A stretch of 20,114 nt of DNA, taken from the IMG/VR virus record IMGVR_UViG_3300043427_003768, positions 1 to 20,114 of that record. One strand, given 5' to 3'. The DNA comes from a virus. Both the position numbers and the translations under genes were made by a program. This document shows, one piece after another, positions 1 through 5,771 of the stretch. Each line of letters starts with the position of its first letter. Within the stretch, counting starts at the first letter, position 1. The notes beneath the pieces were generated by a model, which was given only the letters and a program-made list of their open reading frames with translations, made no database searches and was not told where the DNA came from.

Positions 1-2
1 CT

Positions 3-347
3 CTACTGGACGATGATGATGCTCTGGAAGCACTGTGGAAGAAAGAGTATTCTCTATCTGCAATTACTGCACCCGACCAATTCAAGTCTTATGAAGATCT
101 TGAACGTCGGATGAATATGGTTCTTGGTCTGGGTGGTACTACAACTCCTACACAGTCTCGTGCTGTGGTAGAGCAGGAAGATGAATATGAATCTTACAGC
201 AAACCTGTAAGTCGTGAAGATAAGGTAATGGAAGAACTTGAAGATTCTTATAACCGTTCCAAGTCTCCTTCACTTCCTAAAATCACTTCAGATGATGAAG
301 ACGAAGATGATGCACTTTCATACTTCCAAAAATTGGCTGAGGAGTGA
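3..347 (+). CDS. 32: gp32 ssDNA-binding protein, C-terminal part (5' end outside window)
   Basis: The open frame enters from the left edge and stops with TGA at 345-347, giving the last 114 residues. The visible part has an LDDDDALEALWKKEYSL stretch, then a Ser/Thr-rich linker, and ends in a very acidic tail (SDDEDEDDALSYF). A basic/aromatic core followed by an acidic tail is the plan of T4 gp32, where the tail recruits replication and recombination partners. In T4-like phages gp32 coats ssDNA during replication, recombination and repair. The DNA-binding core and zinc site lie outside the window, so the call rests on the C-terminus and on the T4-like neighbours. A hairpin at 383-411 probably terminates its transcript. 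The downstream gp53 gene converges on it with no gap. Confidence 0.75.
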   Translation, partial: LLDDDDALEALWKKEYSLSAITAPDQFKSYEDLERRMNMVLGLGGTTTPTQSRAVVEQEDEYESYSKPVSREDKVMEELEDSYNRSKSPSLPKITSDDEDEDDALSYFQKLAEE

Positions 348-1085
348 TTATTCGTAGAGTCTAATATTATCTGCTCTCTTTAAGGTACTACTCAAATATT
401 GAGTAGTACCTCTTTTGTATTGCATAATATTATTCATATCATCAAATACTACATTTAAGTATCTTGGTTTTAGGAGAAAAATATTCCTTTTATCATTTTC
501 AATTTTTACTTCATACTCATAATTAGTTACTGGAATTGCAATATTTGTTTCATAAGTCATAGAACCAATTCCATCATCATAAAATTCCACAAAGTAAGGA
601 ACTTTTACTTGGTATGTTGGATTTTCAGTACCTTCATTTAAATATTCTCTTTCGTCCGTAATTTCTTCAGGAATTTCTAATCCTTCTGGAATAATCGTAA
701 TACCTGATGAATTTTTTACTTCTCTTGTTTCATAATGATGAATTCCATTATAAAGTTCATCATAAGATCCATATTTTTCTAAAAGAATCTGATCAAGTGA
801 TGTTTGTGGAAGTGGCCATTCTGATTGGATATTTAGAATGTTATTTGAAAGAAGAACTATCCAATCTAAAGTTTCATCATTATAAAATTTATATGCAACA
901 TTATCAGGTCTTTCATCACCAATAACTGAATACTTTTCAAAAAATGCTAAGTTTCCAAAAATATCATCTCTTAATTTTCCACGTTTAAAAAGATTTTTAA
1001 CGACGGAATAATTTGAGATACTTTGTTTATCTCGTTCTCTAGAGACATATGCAAAGTTTGGAACCTGTCTGAAGTATGATGCCAT
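348..1085 (-). CDS. 53: gp53 baseplate wedge subunit
   Basis: This 245-residue protein opens with MASYFRQVPNF and contains FGNLAFFEKYSVIGDERPD, then YKFYNDETLDWIVLLSNNI and WPLPQTSLDQ. These are the conserved features of the gp53 wedge family (a short N-terminal strand for baseplate attachment, then a LysM-like region). T4 gp53 is 196 residues, so this copy is longer, mainly through an insertion around residues 120-165. In T4, gp53 joins neighbouring wedges around the hub when the star or dome baseplate is assembled. The ATG lies one base after the gp48 stop, which suggests translational coupling in a gp4-to-gp53 minus-strand operon. The 3' end abuts gp32 and contains the gp32 terminator hairpin. 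Confidence 0.85.
   Translation of the reverse strand: MASYFRQVPNFAYVSRERDKQSISNYSVVKNLFKRGKLRDDIFGNLAFFEKYSVIGDERPDNVAYKFYNDETLDWIVLLSNNILNIQSEWPLPQTSLDQILLEKYGSYDELYNGIHHYETREVKNSSGITIIPEGLEIPEEITDEREYLNEGTENPTYQVKVPYFVEFYDDGIGSMTYETNIAIPVTNYEYEVKIENDKRNIFLLKPRYLNVVFDDMNNIMQYKRGTTQYLSSTLKRADNIRLYE
383..411 (+). terminator. Hairpin terminator for gp32, inside the 3' end of gp53
   Basis: A perfect 13-bp inverted repeat (AGGTACTACTCAA, then its complement TTGAGTAGTACCT) surrounds a 3-nt loop (ATA). On the + strand it is followed by CTTTTGTAT, a short U-rich tract. It starts 36 nt after the gp32 stop. On the minus strand the sequence after the hairpin is AAAGAGAG, with no U-tract, so termination would act only on rightward gp32 transcripts. 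The repeat lies in gp53 codons for its last roughly 20 residues. The hairpin is seen directly; the terminator role is inferred. Confidence 0.65.
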
Positions 1086-1086
1086 T

Positions 1087-2409
1087 TTAGTAACCTATTT
1101 CTGTTTCATCTAATGTACCATTACCATTACCGTACATATCATCATAGATGAAGTCAAGTTCGCTAAAGTTTAGTGTAACATCATATTGAGTCATTGCACC
1201 ATCTTCATAAGTCGCATAGTTTCCTGCTGGAGTATAATTTACGGAACAATCGGTGAGAGCACATTCTTTGATTTTATTAATCCAAGGATGTTCTGTGCTT
1301 TGCCCTCCATAATAATATTTAACTGTAAAAATATTTGGAGACATTATAAAAAGATTGGAAGTAGATCTTTTTACTGACATTCCTTGCTTAAAAAACCGAA
1401 TAATATTACGAACTGTTTTTGCTTCTTTTTCATTACGAGCAGACATTGAAAAAGTAAAAGAAAATGTTCTTAATGATGGTCCTTGGAAGAGAAGTTCCAA
1501 ATTACTATTTAAGACACCACCAGTTAATCTAGTTAGAAGTCCTCCACCAGTCACACCTCCAGCTTTTTCAGCTAACGTTGTTGTTACTACAGATTTCATT
1601 GCCCCTGCAGTGTCTGCATTTACTCCCTCTGCAGCTTTTTGTATCCCCCCTACACCTTCAGCAATCCCAGCAATACTTGCACCAGCAGCAGCTTGTTGTC
1701 CAGCATCCATTGTAGTTTCTCCCCATTGAACTCTGTTTGAGTCGGAAATTGTTGGTTGAATGGGAAGAACTACTGAACCCATCGATGCTCCAAGTGTTCT
1801 TTGTCCAAATGCTTCTCCTGTTAGAACACCTGACGCTTGAAAAGGTTTCTTTGCGTATCTATACATTGCAAATTTAATTCTATCTTGAGTAGAATTCATG
1901 TCTATGGGATATCTCCAATTTCCATATTGTTGCCTTATTTTTTCTGCATTGTCTTTTATTCCAGACGTTAATTCTTCAACTGGTGTTTTGGGGGCTTGTG
2001 GATCCCCCGTTTCTGTTCCTGTTGCACTATTTCCTGAACCACCAGATGCCACATCAAAACTTTTGTTAGTAGCTCCATCGGAGTTTGCATCAGAACCTAA
2101 TTTTTTCTTTGCATCATTAACCTGAGATTTTATTGATTGTCTCAGTTGAGAATTTGGATTTTCTAAAGCAGCTTTTTCTAACGATGTTGTATTAGATGTA
2201 GTTTCTTTTGATATGATTTTTCCAGTGTTATCAACTGATAGTTTTTGAATTAGAACCCCATTATTTCCACCAACATCTGTTCTATAAGTTTCTCTCTGCA
2301 AAGATCCATTTGCAAGTGTAATCACTTTAGTGTTATAGTAATTAGTAGTCTTATTACGCACGCTTGTTCCAGTTGTAACCGCTGCAGGTGTGCTGGTTGT
2401 TGATGCCAT
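1087..2409 (-). CDS. 48: gp48 baseplate tail-tube cap
   Basis: This 440-residue structural protein has a Ser/Thr-rich N-terminal half (about residues 1-150), then WRYPIDMNSTQDRIKFAMYRY and a Gly/Ala-rich middle. Its C-terminal half has LELLFQGPSLRTFSFTFSMS, followed by ARNEKEAKTVRNIIRFFKQGM and SNLFIMSPNIFTVKYYY. The motif 'FxGPxxRxFxFxFxxxxRxxxEaxxv..I' is typical of tail-tube-fold proteins, and of gp48, which caps the baseplate and meets the first tube ring. T4 gp48 is 364 residues. An upstream TTG at 2412 could extend it by one codon, but the ATG at 2409 is preferred. A NATAAATA late-promoter match sits about 18 nt upstream. No Shine-Dalgarno sequence is visible. Confidence 0.82.
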   Translation of the reverse strand: MASTTSTPAAVTTGTSVRNKTTNYYNTKVITLANGSLQRETYRTDVGGNNGVLIQKLSVDNTGKIISKETTSNTTSLEKAALENPNSQLRQSIKSQVNDAKKKLGSDANSDGATNKSFDVASGGSGNSATGTETGDPQAPKTPVEELTSGIKDNAEKIRQQYGNWRYPIDMNSTQDRIKFAMYRYAKKPFQASGVLTGEAFGQRTLGASMGSVVLPIQPTISDSNRVQWGETTMDAGQQAAAGASIAGIAEGVGGIQKAAEGVNADTAGAMKSVVTTTLAEKAGGVTGGGLLTRLTGGVLNSNLELLFQGPSLRTFSFTFSMSARNEKEAKTVRNIIRFFKQGMSVKRSTSNLFIMSPNIFTVKYYYGGQSTEHPWINKIKECALTDCSVNYTPAGNYATYEDGAMTQYDVTLNFSELDFIYDDMYGNGNGTLDETEIGY

Positions 2410-2425
2410 CAATACAATGGAGTTT

Positions 2426-2821
2426 TTATTTATTTAGACGGAATTTTGCATAAGGTATAGAGAGTAACTCATCCAACTCATTATACTTAACAACATGAAG
2501 TTTTCCTGCAACTTCTTCCCAGGTATATTGTCTTGATTGTCTCCAGTGAAAATTGATTGCTTTGAACCCCCACTTCTGAAGTTCAGTGCAAGCAATCAAA
2601 GGATGTTGATCGTATTCAATTTCTGGTGTCTTTGGATTGTAAATAAAGGTATAAAACTTGCCTGGTTCTGGATATAATACTTCTTCCTTTAGTGCTTCCA
2701 GTATCAGCAACATTAAATCTTCTGGATCGCTGGTTCCACTTTGAGCAATTTTTCTTTTGAGTTCTCTGACTCTTACAGTTGTTGATGCTTTTTCTGCGTA
2801 TTGCCCAAAACCTTCCGCCAT
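2426..2821 (-). CDS. Conserved small phage protein of unknown function
   Basis: This 131-residue protein has no function I can assign. Residues 1-45 are helical and charged (KASTTVRVRELKRKI, then DPEDLMLLILEALKEE). They are followed by PGKFYTFIYNPKTPEIEYDQ and HPLI, and then GFKAINFHWRQSRQYTW. The 'FY.F.Y.PK.....YD..PL' and later 'GF.aiN.H' pattern resembles small phage proteins that often sit among T4-like structural genes. It is therefore probably a virion or assembly protein. Its ATG shares one base with the stop of the upstream homing endonuclease (TAATG), so translation is coupled to it. It lies between gp4 and gp48, in a block otherwise made of head-completion and baseplate genes. Confidence 0.6.
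   Translation of the reverse strand: MAEGFGQYAEKASTTVRVRELKRKIAQSGTSDPEDLMLLILEALKEEVLYPEPGKFYTFIYNPKTPEIEYDQHPLIACTELQKWGFKAINFHWRQSRQYTWEEVAGKLHVVKYNELDELLSIPYAKFRLNK
2427..2434 (-). promoter_or_regulatory. Candidate T4-type late promoter before gp48
   Basis: On the minus strand this reads AATAAATA, a match to the NATAAATA late-promoter element of T4-like cyanophages (T4 consensus TATAAATA, read by gp55/gp33). It overlaps the stop codon of the 131-residue gene and is 18 nt from the gp48 ATG, leaving a short leader of about 12 nt. In AT-rich DNA a chance match is possible. Confidence 0.45.
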
Positions 2822-3474
2822 TATTTGATACTACTAACGAATTTTCCACCTTGCTTGAGAATATAGTATCTGGAAATTCCTGTTTTTTTTATTGCTTCGG
2901 TCATAGATGCATATATCTCTCCATTATAGATAACTGGTTTTTGATTCGGGCTTGGTCTACCTTTCATCATTTCACTATGCCTCTTATGCTTTTCTTTATC
3001 TGTCCTATTTCTTTCTGCCATTTTTTTTAAATTTTCTGCATAGTAAGATATTGGTCTTGGATTATTTTTTAATTTTTCTTTCCAAGTATTTGATAGTTTT
3101 TGTCTTACATTTTCTGGAATTGTTTTTCCTTTTAAACTTTTTTTATTTGCAGCACCTATTTTTGCTCTAACTTCCGGTCTTTTTGTTGGACTATCAGCAC
3201 CATACATTTTAGGTGGAGCATTACCACCATCTGCAATATTCATCAATATACCAGTTCCATCACACTTTTTACCAAAAATATCAATCATATAAATTTCGTG
3301 CTTAAATGCTTCTTCTTCAGTAAGATTTTGTTTTAACTTTATTATTCTACTTCTATCTTTTGGTGGTTTACAATTTTTCCCATACTTATAAAACAGTCTC
3401 TTTCCTTTTCCCTTACCAATATAATAAGGCCTGCCGTCTTCTTTTAGATAGGCGTATGTATAATAAGAACTCAT
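2821..3474 (-). CDS. Free-standing GIY-YIG homing endonuclease
   Basis: This 217-residue protein has the GIY-YIG nuclease signature near its N-terminus. It shows Y5-T-Y7 in the GIY position, Y18-I-G20, the catalytic Arg at R26, metal-binding Glu at E60 and the conserved Asn at N79. From about residue 90 on it has NUMOD3-like basic repeats (SPTKRPEVRAKIGAANKKS; KGKTIPENVRQKLSNTWK). It ends with a NUMOD1-type DNA-recognition helix region (KPVIYNGEIYASMTEAIKKT). The family makes site-specific cuts in related phage genomes to spread its own gene; T4 Seg enzymes are examples. No intron flanks it, so it is free-standing. It sits between gp4 and the 131-residue gene. A perfect TATAAATA lies just upstream. 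All catalytic positions are present, so it is probably active. Confidence 0.9.
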   Translation of the reverse strand: MSSYYTYAYLKEDGRPYYIGKGKGKRLFYKYGKNCKPPKDRSRIIKLKQNLTEEEAFKHEIYMIDIFGKKCDGTGILMNIADGGNAPPKMYGADSPTKRPEVRAKIGAANKKSLKGKTIPENVRQKLSNTWKEKLKNNPRPISYYAENLKKMAERNRTDKEKHKRHSEMMKGRPSPNQKPVIYNGEIYASMTEAIKKTGISRYYILKQGGKFVSSIK

Positions 3475-3496
3475 TTATATTTTGCGTCTCTGATGT

Positions 3497-3504
3497 TATT
3501 TATA
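3497..3504 (-). promoter_or_regulatory. T4-type late promoter before the homing endonuclease
   Basis: The minus strand reads TATAAATA, an exact match to the T4 late promoter consensus. It is 23 nt upstream of the endonuclease ATG and just before the gp4 stop codon. A second, partial element (TATAAATG) covers the start codon itself. It may originally have served the downstream structural genes, before the endonuclease was inserted. Confidence 0.6.
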
Positions 3505-3505
3505 A

Positions 3506-3943
3506 TTAAAAAAGATTATCTTCAGTTATAACTTTAAACTCAAGCATTCTATCCGCACACCATTCTTCTGCTGCTTTCCACTTTGCTTGATTGACTGCAT
3601 AAGTTCTACATTCATGAAGATATGATTTAGTCACTCTTGATCTTTGCTTTGGCGGAAGTGTTTGTTTCTTGGGTTTTACTTCAATTACATAAGTCTTAAT
3701 CTTTCCAGATTCTTCTTTTACTTTAATAAGATAATCTGGAAAGTATCTATGAATTCGGTTATCAATTGGAGACACATATGAAATACAAAATTCCTCTGAT
3801 GCCCAAGAAATTATACTGGGATTATGATCACAATAATAACAAAAGCGTCTCTCCCAACTGCTTCTACAAATGATGTTTGAAGCATCACCTTGATATTTTT
3901 CTGGATAGGATGGTTTGTAGATACTCTTAATACTTTCCGCCAT
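3506..3943 (-). CDS. 4: gp4 head completion protein (PD-(D/E)XK fold)
   Basis: This 145-residue protein matches the length and layout of T4 gp4 (150 residues; also called gp50/gp4). Visible features are CRSSWERRFCYYCDHNPSI with E31, RYFPDYLI with P69-D70, and YVIEVKPKKQ with E88-V-K90. Together these are the E...PD...ExK catalytic set of TnsA-like restriction-endonuclease folds. In T4, gp4 acts after DNA packaging to prepare filled heads for tail joining; its exact chemistry is not settled. It is the first gene of the minus-strand block and has a TATAAATA late promoter 31 nt upstream. A GGA lies 3 nt before the ATG as a weak ribosome-binding site. Confidence 0.9.
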   Translation of the reverse strand: MAESIKSIYKPSYPEKYQGDASNIICRSSWERRFCYYCDHNPSIISWASEEFCISYVSPIDNRIHRYFPDYLIKVKEESGKIKTYVIEVKPKKQTLPPKQRSRVTKSYLHECRTYAVNQAKWKAAEEWCADRMLEFKVITEDNLF

Positions 3944-3973
3944 TTTCCAGCATACATAATATATCAGTAAAAG

Positions 3974-3981
3974 TATTTATA
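3974..3981 (-). promoter_or_regulatory. T4-type late promoter for gp4 and the minus-strand block
   Basis: The minus strand reads TATAAATA, the exact T4 late consensus, 31 nt before the gp4 ATG. It ends one base before the divergent gp54 ATG at 3983. The whole gap between gp4 and gp54 is 39 bp, so the promoter occupies the start region of the opposite gene. Confidence 0.65.
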
Positions 3982-3982
3982 G

Positions 3983-4837
3983 ATGGCTGCATCTGCCCCA
4001 GAAATAAGAACAGTTTCTAAAATTAAAAGTTCTTTATTACAACCAGCACTTACCTCTCACTATGAGTGCTTTTTTGTTATTCCTGGGTTAGTAAACACAT
4101 TTATAAATCAGGGTGGGGTTAAAGAAGCAAGCAAAGAAGAATTATTAATACTATCTTGTAGTGAGGCATCTCTACCTGGTTCTAATCTTGCAACTCACGA
4201 ACTGAATAATGACTTTACGGGAGTAACTCAAAGACACGCATATAGAAGATTGTATGATGATAGAGCAGATTTTACTTTTTATGTAAACAACTCATATTCA
4301 CAAATACTTATTTTTGAGAGATGGATCCAATACATATCTGGTGAACAAAAGACTGGATCTGCAATGCTTAATAATTTTTATAGAGTAAAATATCCTCAAA
4401 AATATAAAGCAGATATTTACCTTACAAAATTTGAAAGAACTGCAAAAGCAAAAACTGGAAAAGGAAAACAAAATGAAACTAACGGTTCTTCATATTCAAG
4501 TCAAAAATTATATTATAGTTTCTACAATGCCTTTCCAATTTCTATAGGATCAATGCCGATTTCTTATGATTCTTCTTCTCTTTTAAAATGTACAGTTTCC
4601 TTTACTTACGACCGTTACCTTTGTAGTTATGAGAAATCAGTTGCAGGAGTGTCCGTAGAACCTCCAGCACCAGCAACTGCTGCTGGAGTTCCTAATCCAT
4701 ATAATCTTACTCCAGAATTCCAAGCAGCTGCGAATGCCGCATACTCTCAAAATTTAAACTTGGGTAATTTTTCAGCAGGGTCCTTAACTAATCCAAATGT
4801 TGATCCATCTATTTTAAACGTTCCATTTTCCAACTAA
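3983..4837 (+). CDS. 54: gp54 baseplate tail-tube initiator
   Basis: This 284-residue protein (T4 gp54 is 320) has a tube-fold pattern. It contains HYECFFVIPGL, a stretch LILSCSEASLPGSNLATHEL, then DFTGVTQRHAYRRLYDDRAD followed by FTFYV, and IFERWIQYISG. The middle has VKYPQKYKADIYLTKFE and the C-terminal part has YSFYNAFPISIGSMPISYD before SLLKCTVSFTYDRY. This 'S.P...' to 'F.NAFP..i...pl.y....l...V.F.Y' plan is characteristic of gp54 and gp19-like tube proteins. In T4, gp54 and gp48 form the platform on which tube polymerisation begins. The last roughly 55 residues are Ala/Pro/Asn-rich and probably flexible. Neither a clear Shine-Dalgarno sequence nor a plus-strand late promoter is visible before the ATG. 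Confidence 0.82.
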   Translation: MAASAPEIRTVSKIKSSLLQPALTSHYECFFVIPGLVNTFINQGGVKEASKEELLILSCSEASLPGSNLATHELNNDFTGVTQRHAYRRLYDDRADFTFYVNNSYSQILIFERWIQYISGEQKTGSAMLNNFYRVKYPQKYKADIYLTKFERTAKAKTGKGKQNETNGSSYSSQKLYYSFYNAFPISIGSMPISYDSSSLLKCTVSFTYDRYLCSYEKSVAGVSVEPPAPATAAGVPNPYNLTPEFQAAANAAYSQNLNLGNFSAGSLTNPNVDPSILNVPFSN

Positions 4838-4866
4838 ATAAAATACCTGAATTGTTTTAGGAGATT

Positions 4867-5586
4867 ATGCCTTTACCAAAAATTGCAACTCCAACATATG
4901 AGTTGAAGTTACCATCAACCGGACAAACTATAAAGTATAGACCCTTTCTAGTTAAAGAAGAAAAACTTTTAGTGATTGCATTAGAATCTGAAGATACTAA
5001 ACAGATTACCACTGCAATTAAAACTGTAATTAAAAACTGCATAGAAACTAAAAATATTAAAGTAGAATCATTACCTACTTTTGATATTGAATATTTGTTT
5101 TTGAATATTCGTGGAAAATCTGTGGGCGAAGAAATTGAAGTTAATATTATCTGCCCCGATGACGAAGAAGTATCAGTACCCATCAAAATTAATGTAGATG
5201 ATATTCAAGTTCAAAGAGATGAAAATCATACAAACAAAATTAAACTTGATGAAACTTTAATAATGGAAATGAAATATCCTTCATTAGAACAATTTATTAA
5301 AAATAATTTTGATCTTTCTAATAATAGTGCAATGGAGCAATCTTTTGAACTTGTTGCTTCTTGTGTGGACAAAATTTATAATGAAGAAGAAGTTTGGGCT
5401 GCTGCTGATGTAACTAAAAAAGAGTTAATGGAATTTTTGGATCAAATGAACACTACTCAATTTAAAGAAATTGAAAAGTTCTTTGAGACAATGCCTAAAC
5501 TTTCTCATACAGTAAAGGTAAAAAATCCAAAAACTGAAGTTGAAAGTGAAGTAGTGTTGGAGGGTCTTTCCAGTTTTTTCGCATAG
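4867..5586 (+). CDS. 26: gp26-family baseplate hub assembly protein
   Basis: This 239-residue protein starts with MPLPKIATPTYELKLPSTGQ followed by KYRPFLVKEEKLLVIALES. That N-terminus is the hallmark of the T4 gp26 baseplate family (T4_baseplate; T4 gp26 is 208 residues). Further on are a gp26-like central region (FDIEYLFLNIRGKSVGEEIE) and a helical C-terminal half with ELMEFLDQMNTTQFKEIEKF. T4 gp26 is needed for hub assembly and is present in low amount or absent in the final baseplate, so an assembly-factor role is plausible. AGGAG lies 3 nt before the ATG. The last codons contain a -1 slippery heptamer, so a minority product fused to the next ORF is predicted (see 5559-5623). Confidence 0.85.
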   Translation: MPLPKIATPTYELKLPSTGQTIKYRPFLVKEEKLLVIALESEDTKQITTAIKTVIKNCIETKNIKVESLPTFDIEYLFLNIRGKSVGEEIEVNIICPDDEEVSVPIKINVDDIQVQRDENHTNKIKLDETLIMEMKYPSLEQFIKNNFDLSNNSAMEQSFELVASCVDKIYNEEEVWAAADVTKKELMEFLDQMNTTQFKEIEKFFETMPKLSHTVKVKNPKTEVESEVVLEGLSSFFA

Positions 5587-5623
5587 GAATGAGTCATATG
5601 AACCTGGAGAGTTACTTCAGGTT
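5559..5623 (+). promoter_or_regulatory. Predicted programmed -1 frameshift site joining gp26 to the next ORF
   Basis: The heptamer TTTTTTC at 5574-5580 is phased in the gp26 frame as T TTT TTC, two codons before the TAG. A slip of -1 there reads CGC ATA GGA ATG and continues in the frame of the 60-residue ORF. GGAGG at 5559-5563 ends 10 nt before the heptamer, the spacing of the E. coli dnaX stimulator. Downstream, AACCTGGAG (5601-5609) pairs with CTTCAGGTT (5615-5623) as a 9-bp stem with one G-U pair and a 5-nt loop. The stem starts 20 nt after the heptamer, which is farther than usual. The fusion would have 301 residues (238 from gp26 plus 63). The elements are seen; the frameshift is inferred. 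Confidence 0.7.
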
Positions 5624-5771
5624 AAATTTTTCATTGATGCAGTATCATAAATATTCATTAATGGAAATTGAAAATATGATTCCTTGGGAAAGAGACATTT
5701 ATGTTGAACTTCTCAAGCAACACATAGAGGAAGAAGAGTTCAAACAAAAACAACAAAGTAATGGCTGGTAA
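5589..5771 (+). CDS. Small ORF, probable C-terminal part of a gp26 frameshift fusion (tail-chaperone-like)
   Basis: This 60-residue ORF lies in the -1 frame after gp26, two bases beyond its stop. Its sequence has NLESYFRLNFSLMQYHKYSL and then IENMIPWERDIYVELLKQHI followed by an acidic/glutamine-rich end. A short helical 'mPW.r.iyv.ll...' segment directly before a tape-measure gene is what the second part of lambda-type tail chaperones looks like. It may be translated on its own: the ATG at 5598 has AGGA 9 nt upstream, while the first ATG at 5589 directly abuts the same AGGA. It may also be made as an extension of gp26 by -1 frameshifting. Its last 11 bases overlap the next gene, so coupling to the tape-measure-like protein is likely. 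Confidence 0.65.
   Translation: MSHMNLESYFRLNFSLMQYHKYSLMEIENMIPWERDIYVELLKQHIEEEEFKQKQQSNGW

Noticed and set aside
1355-1729. 124-residue + strand ORF opposite gp48
   Set aside because: It is antisense to a conserved structural gene, has no ribosome-binding site and a low-complexity Ala/Pro translation that mirrors the Gly/Ala codons of gp48.
4833-4840. ACTAAATA as a late promoter before gp26
   Set aside because: It differs from NATAAATA and overlaps the gp54 stop codon; in AT-rich DNA the match is not convincing.
4857-5186. 109-residue minus-strand ORF within gp26
   Set aside because: It is antisense to a well-recognised gp26 family gene and has no supporting signals.
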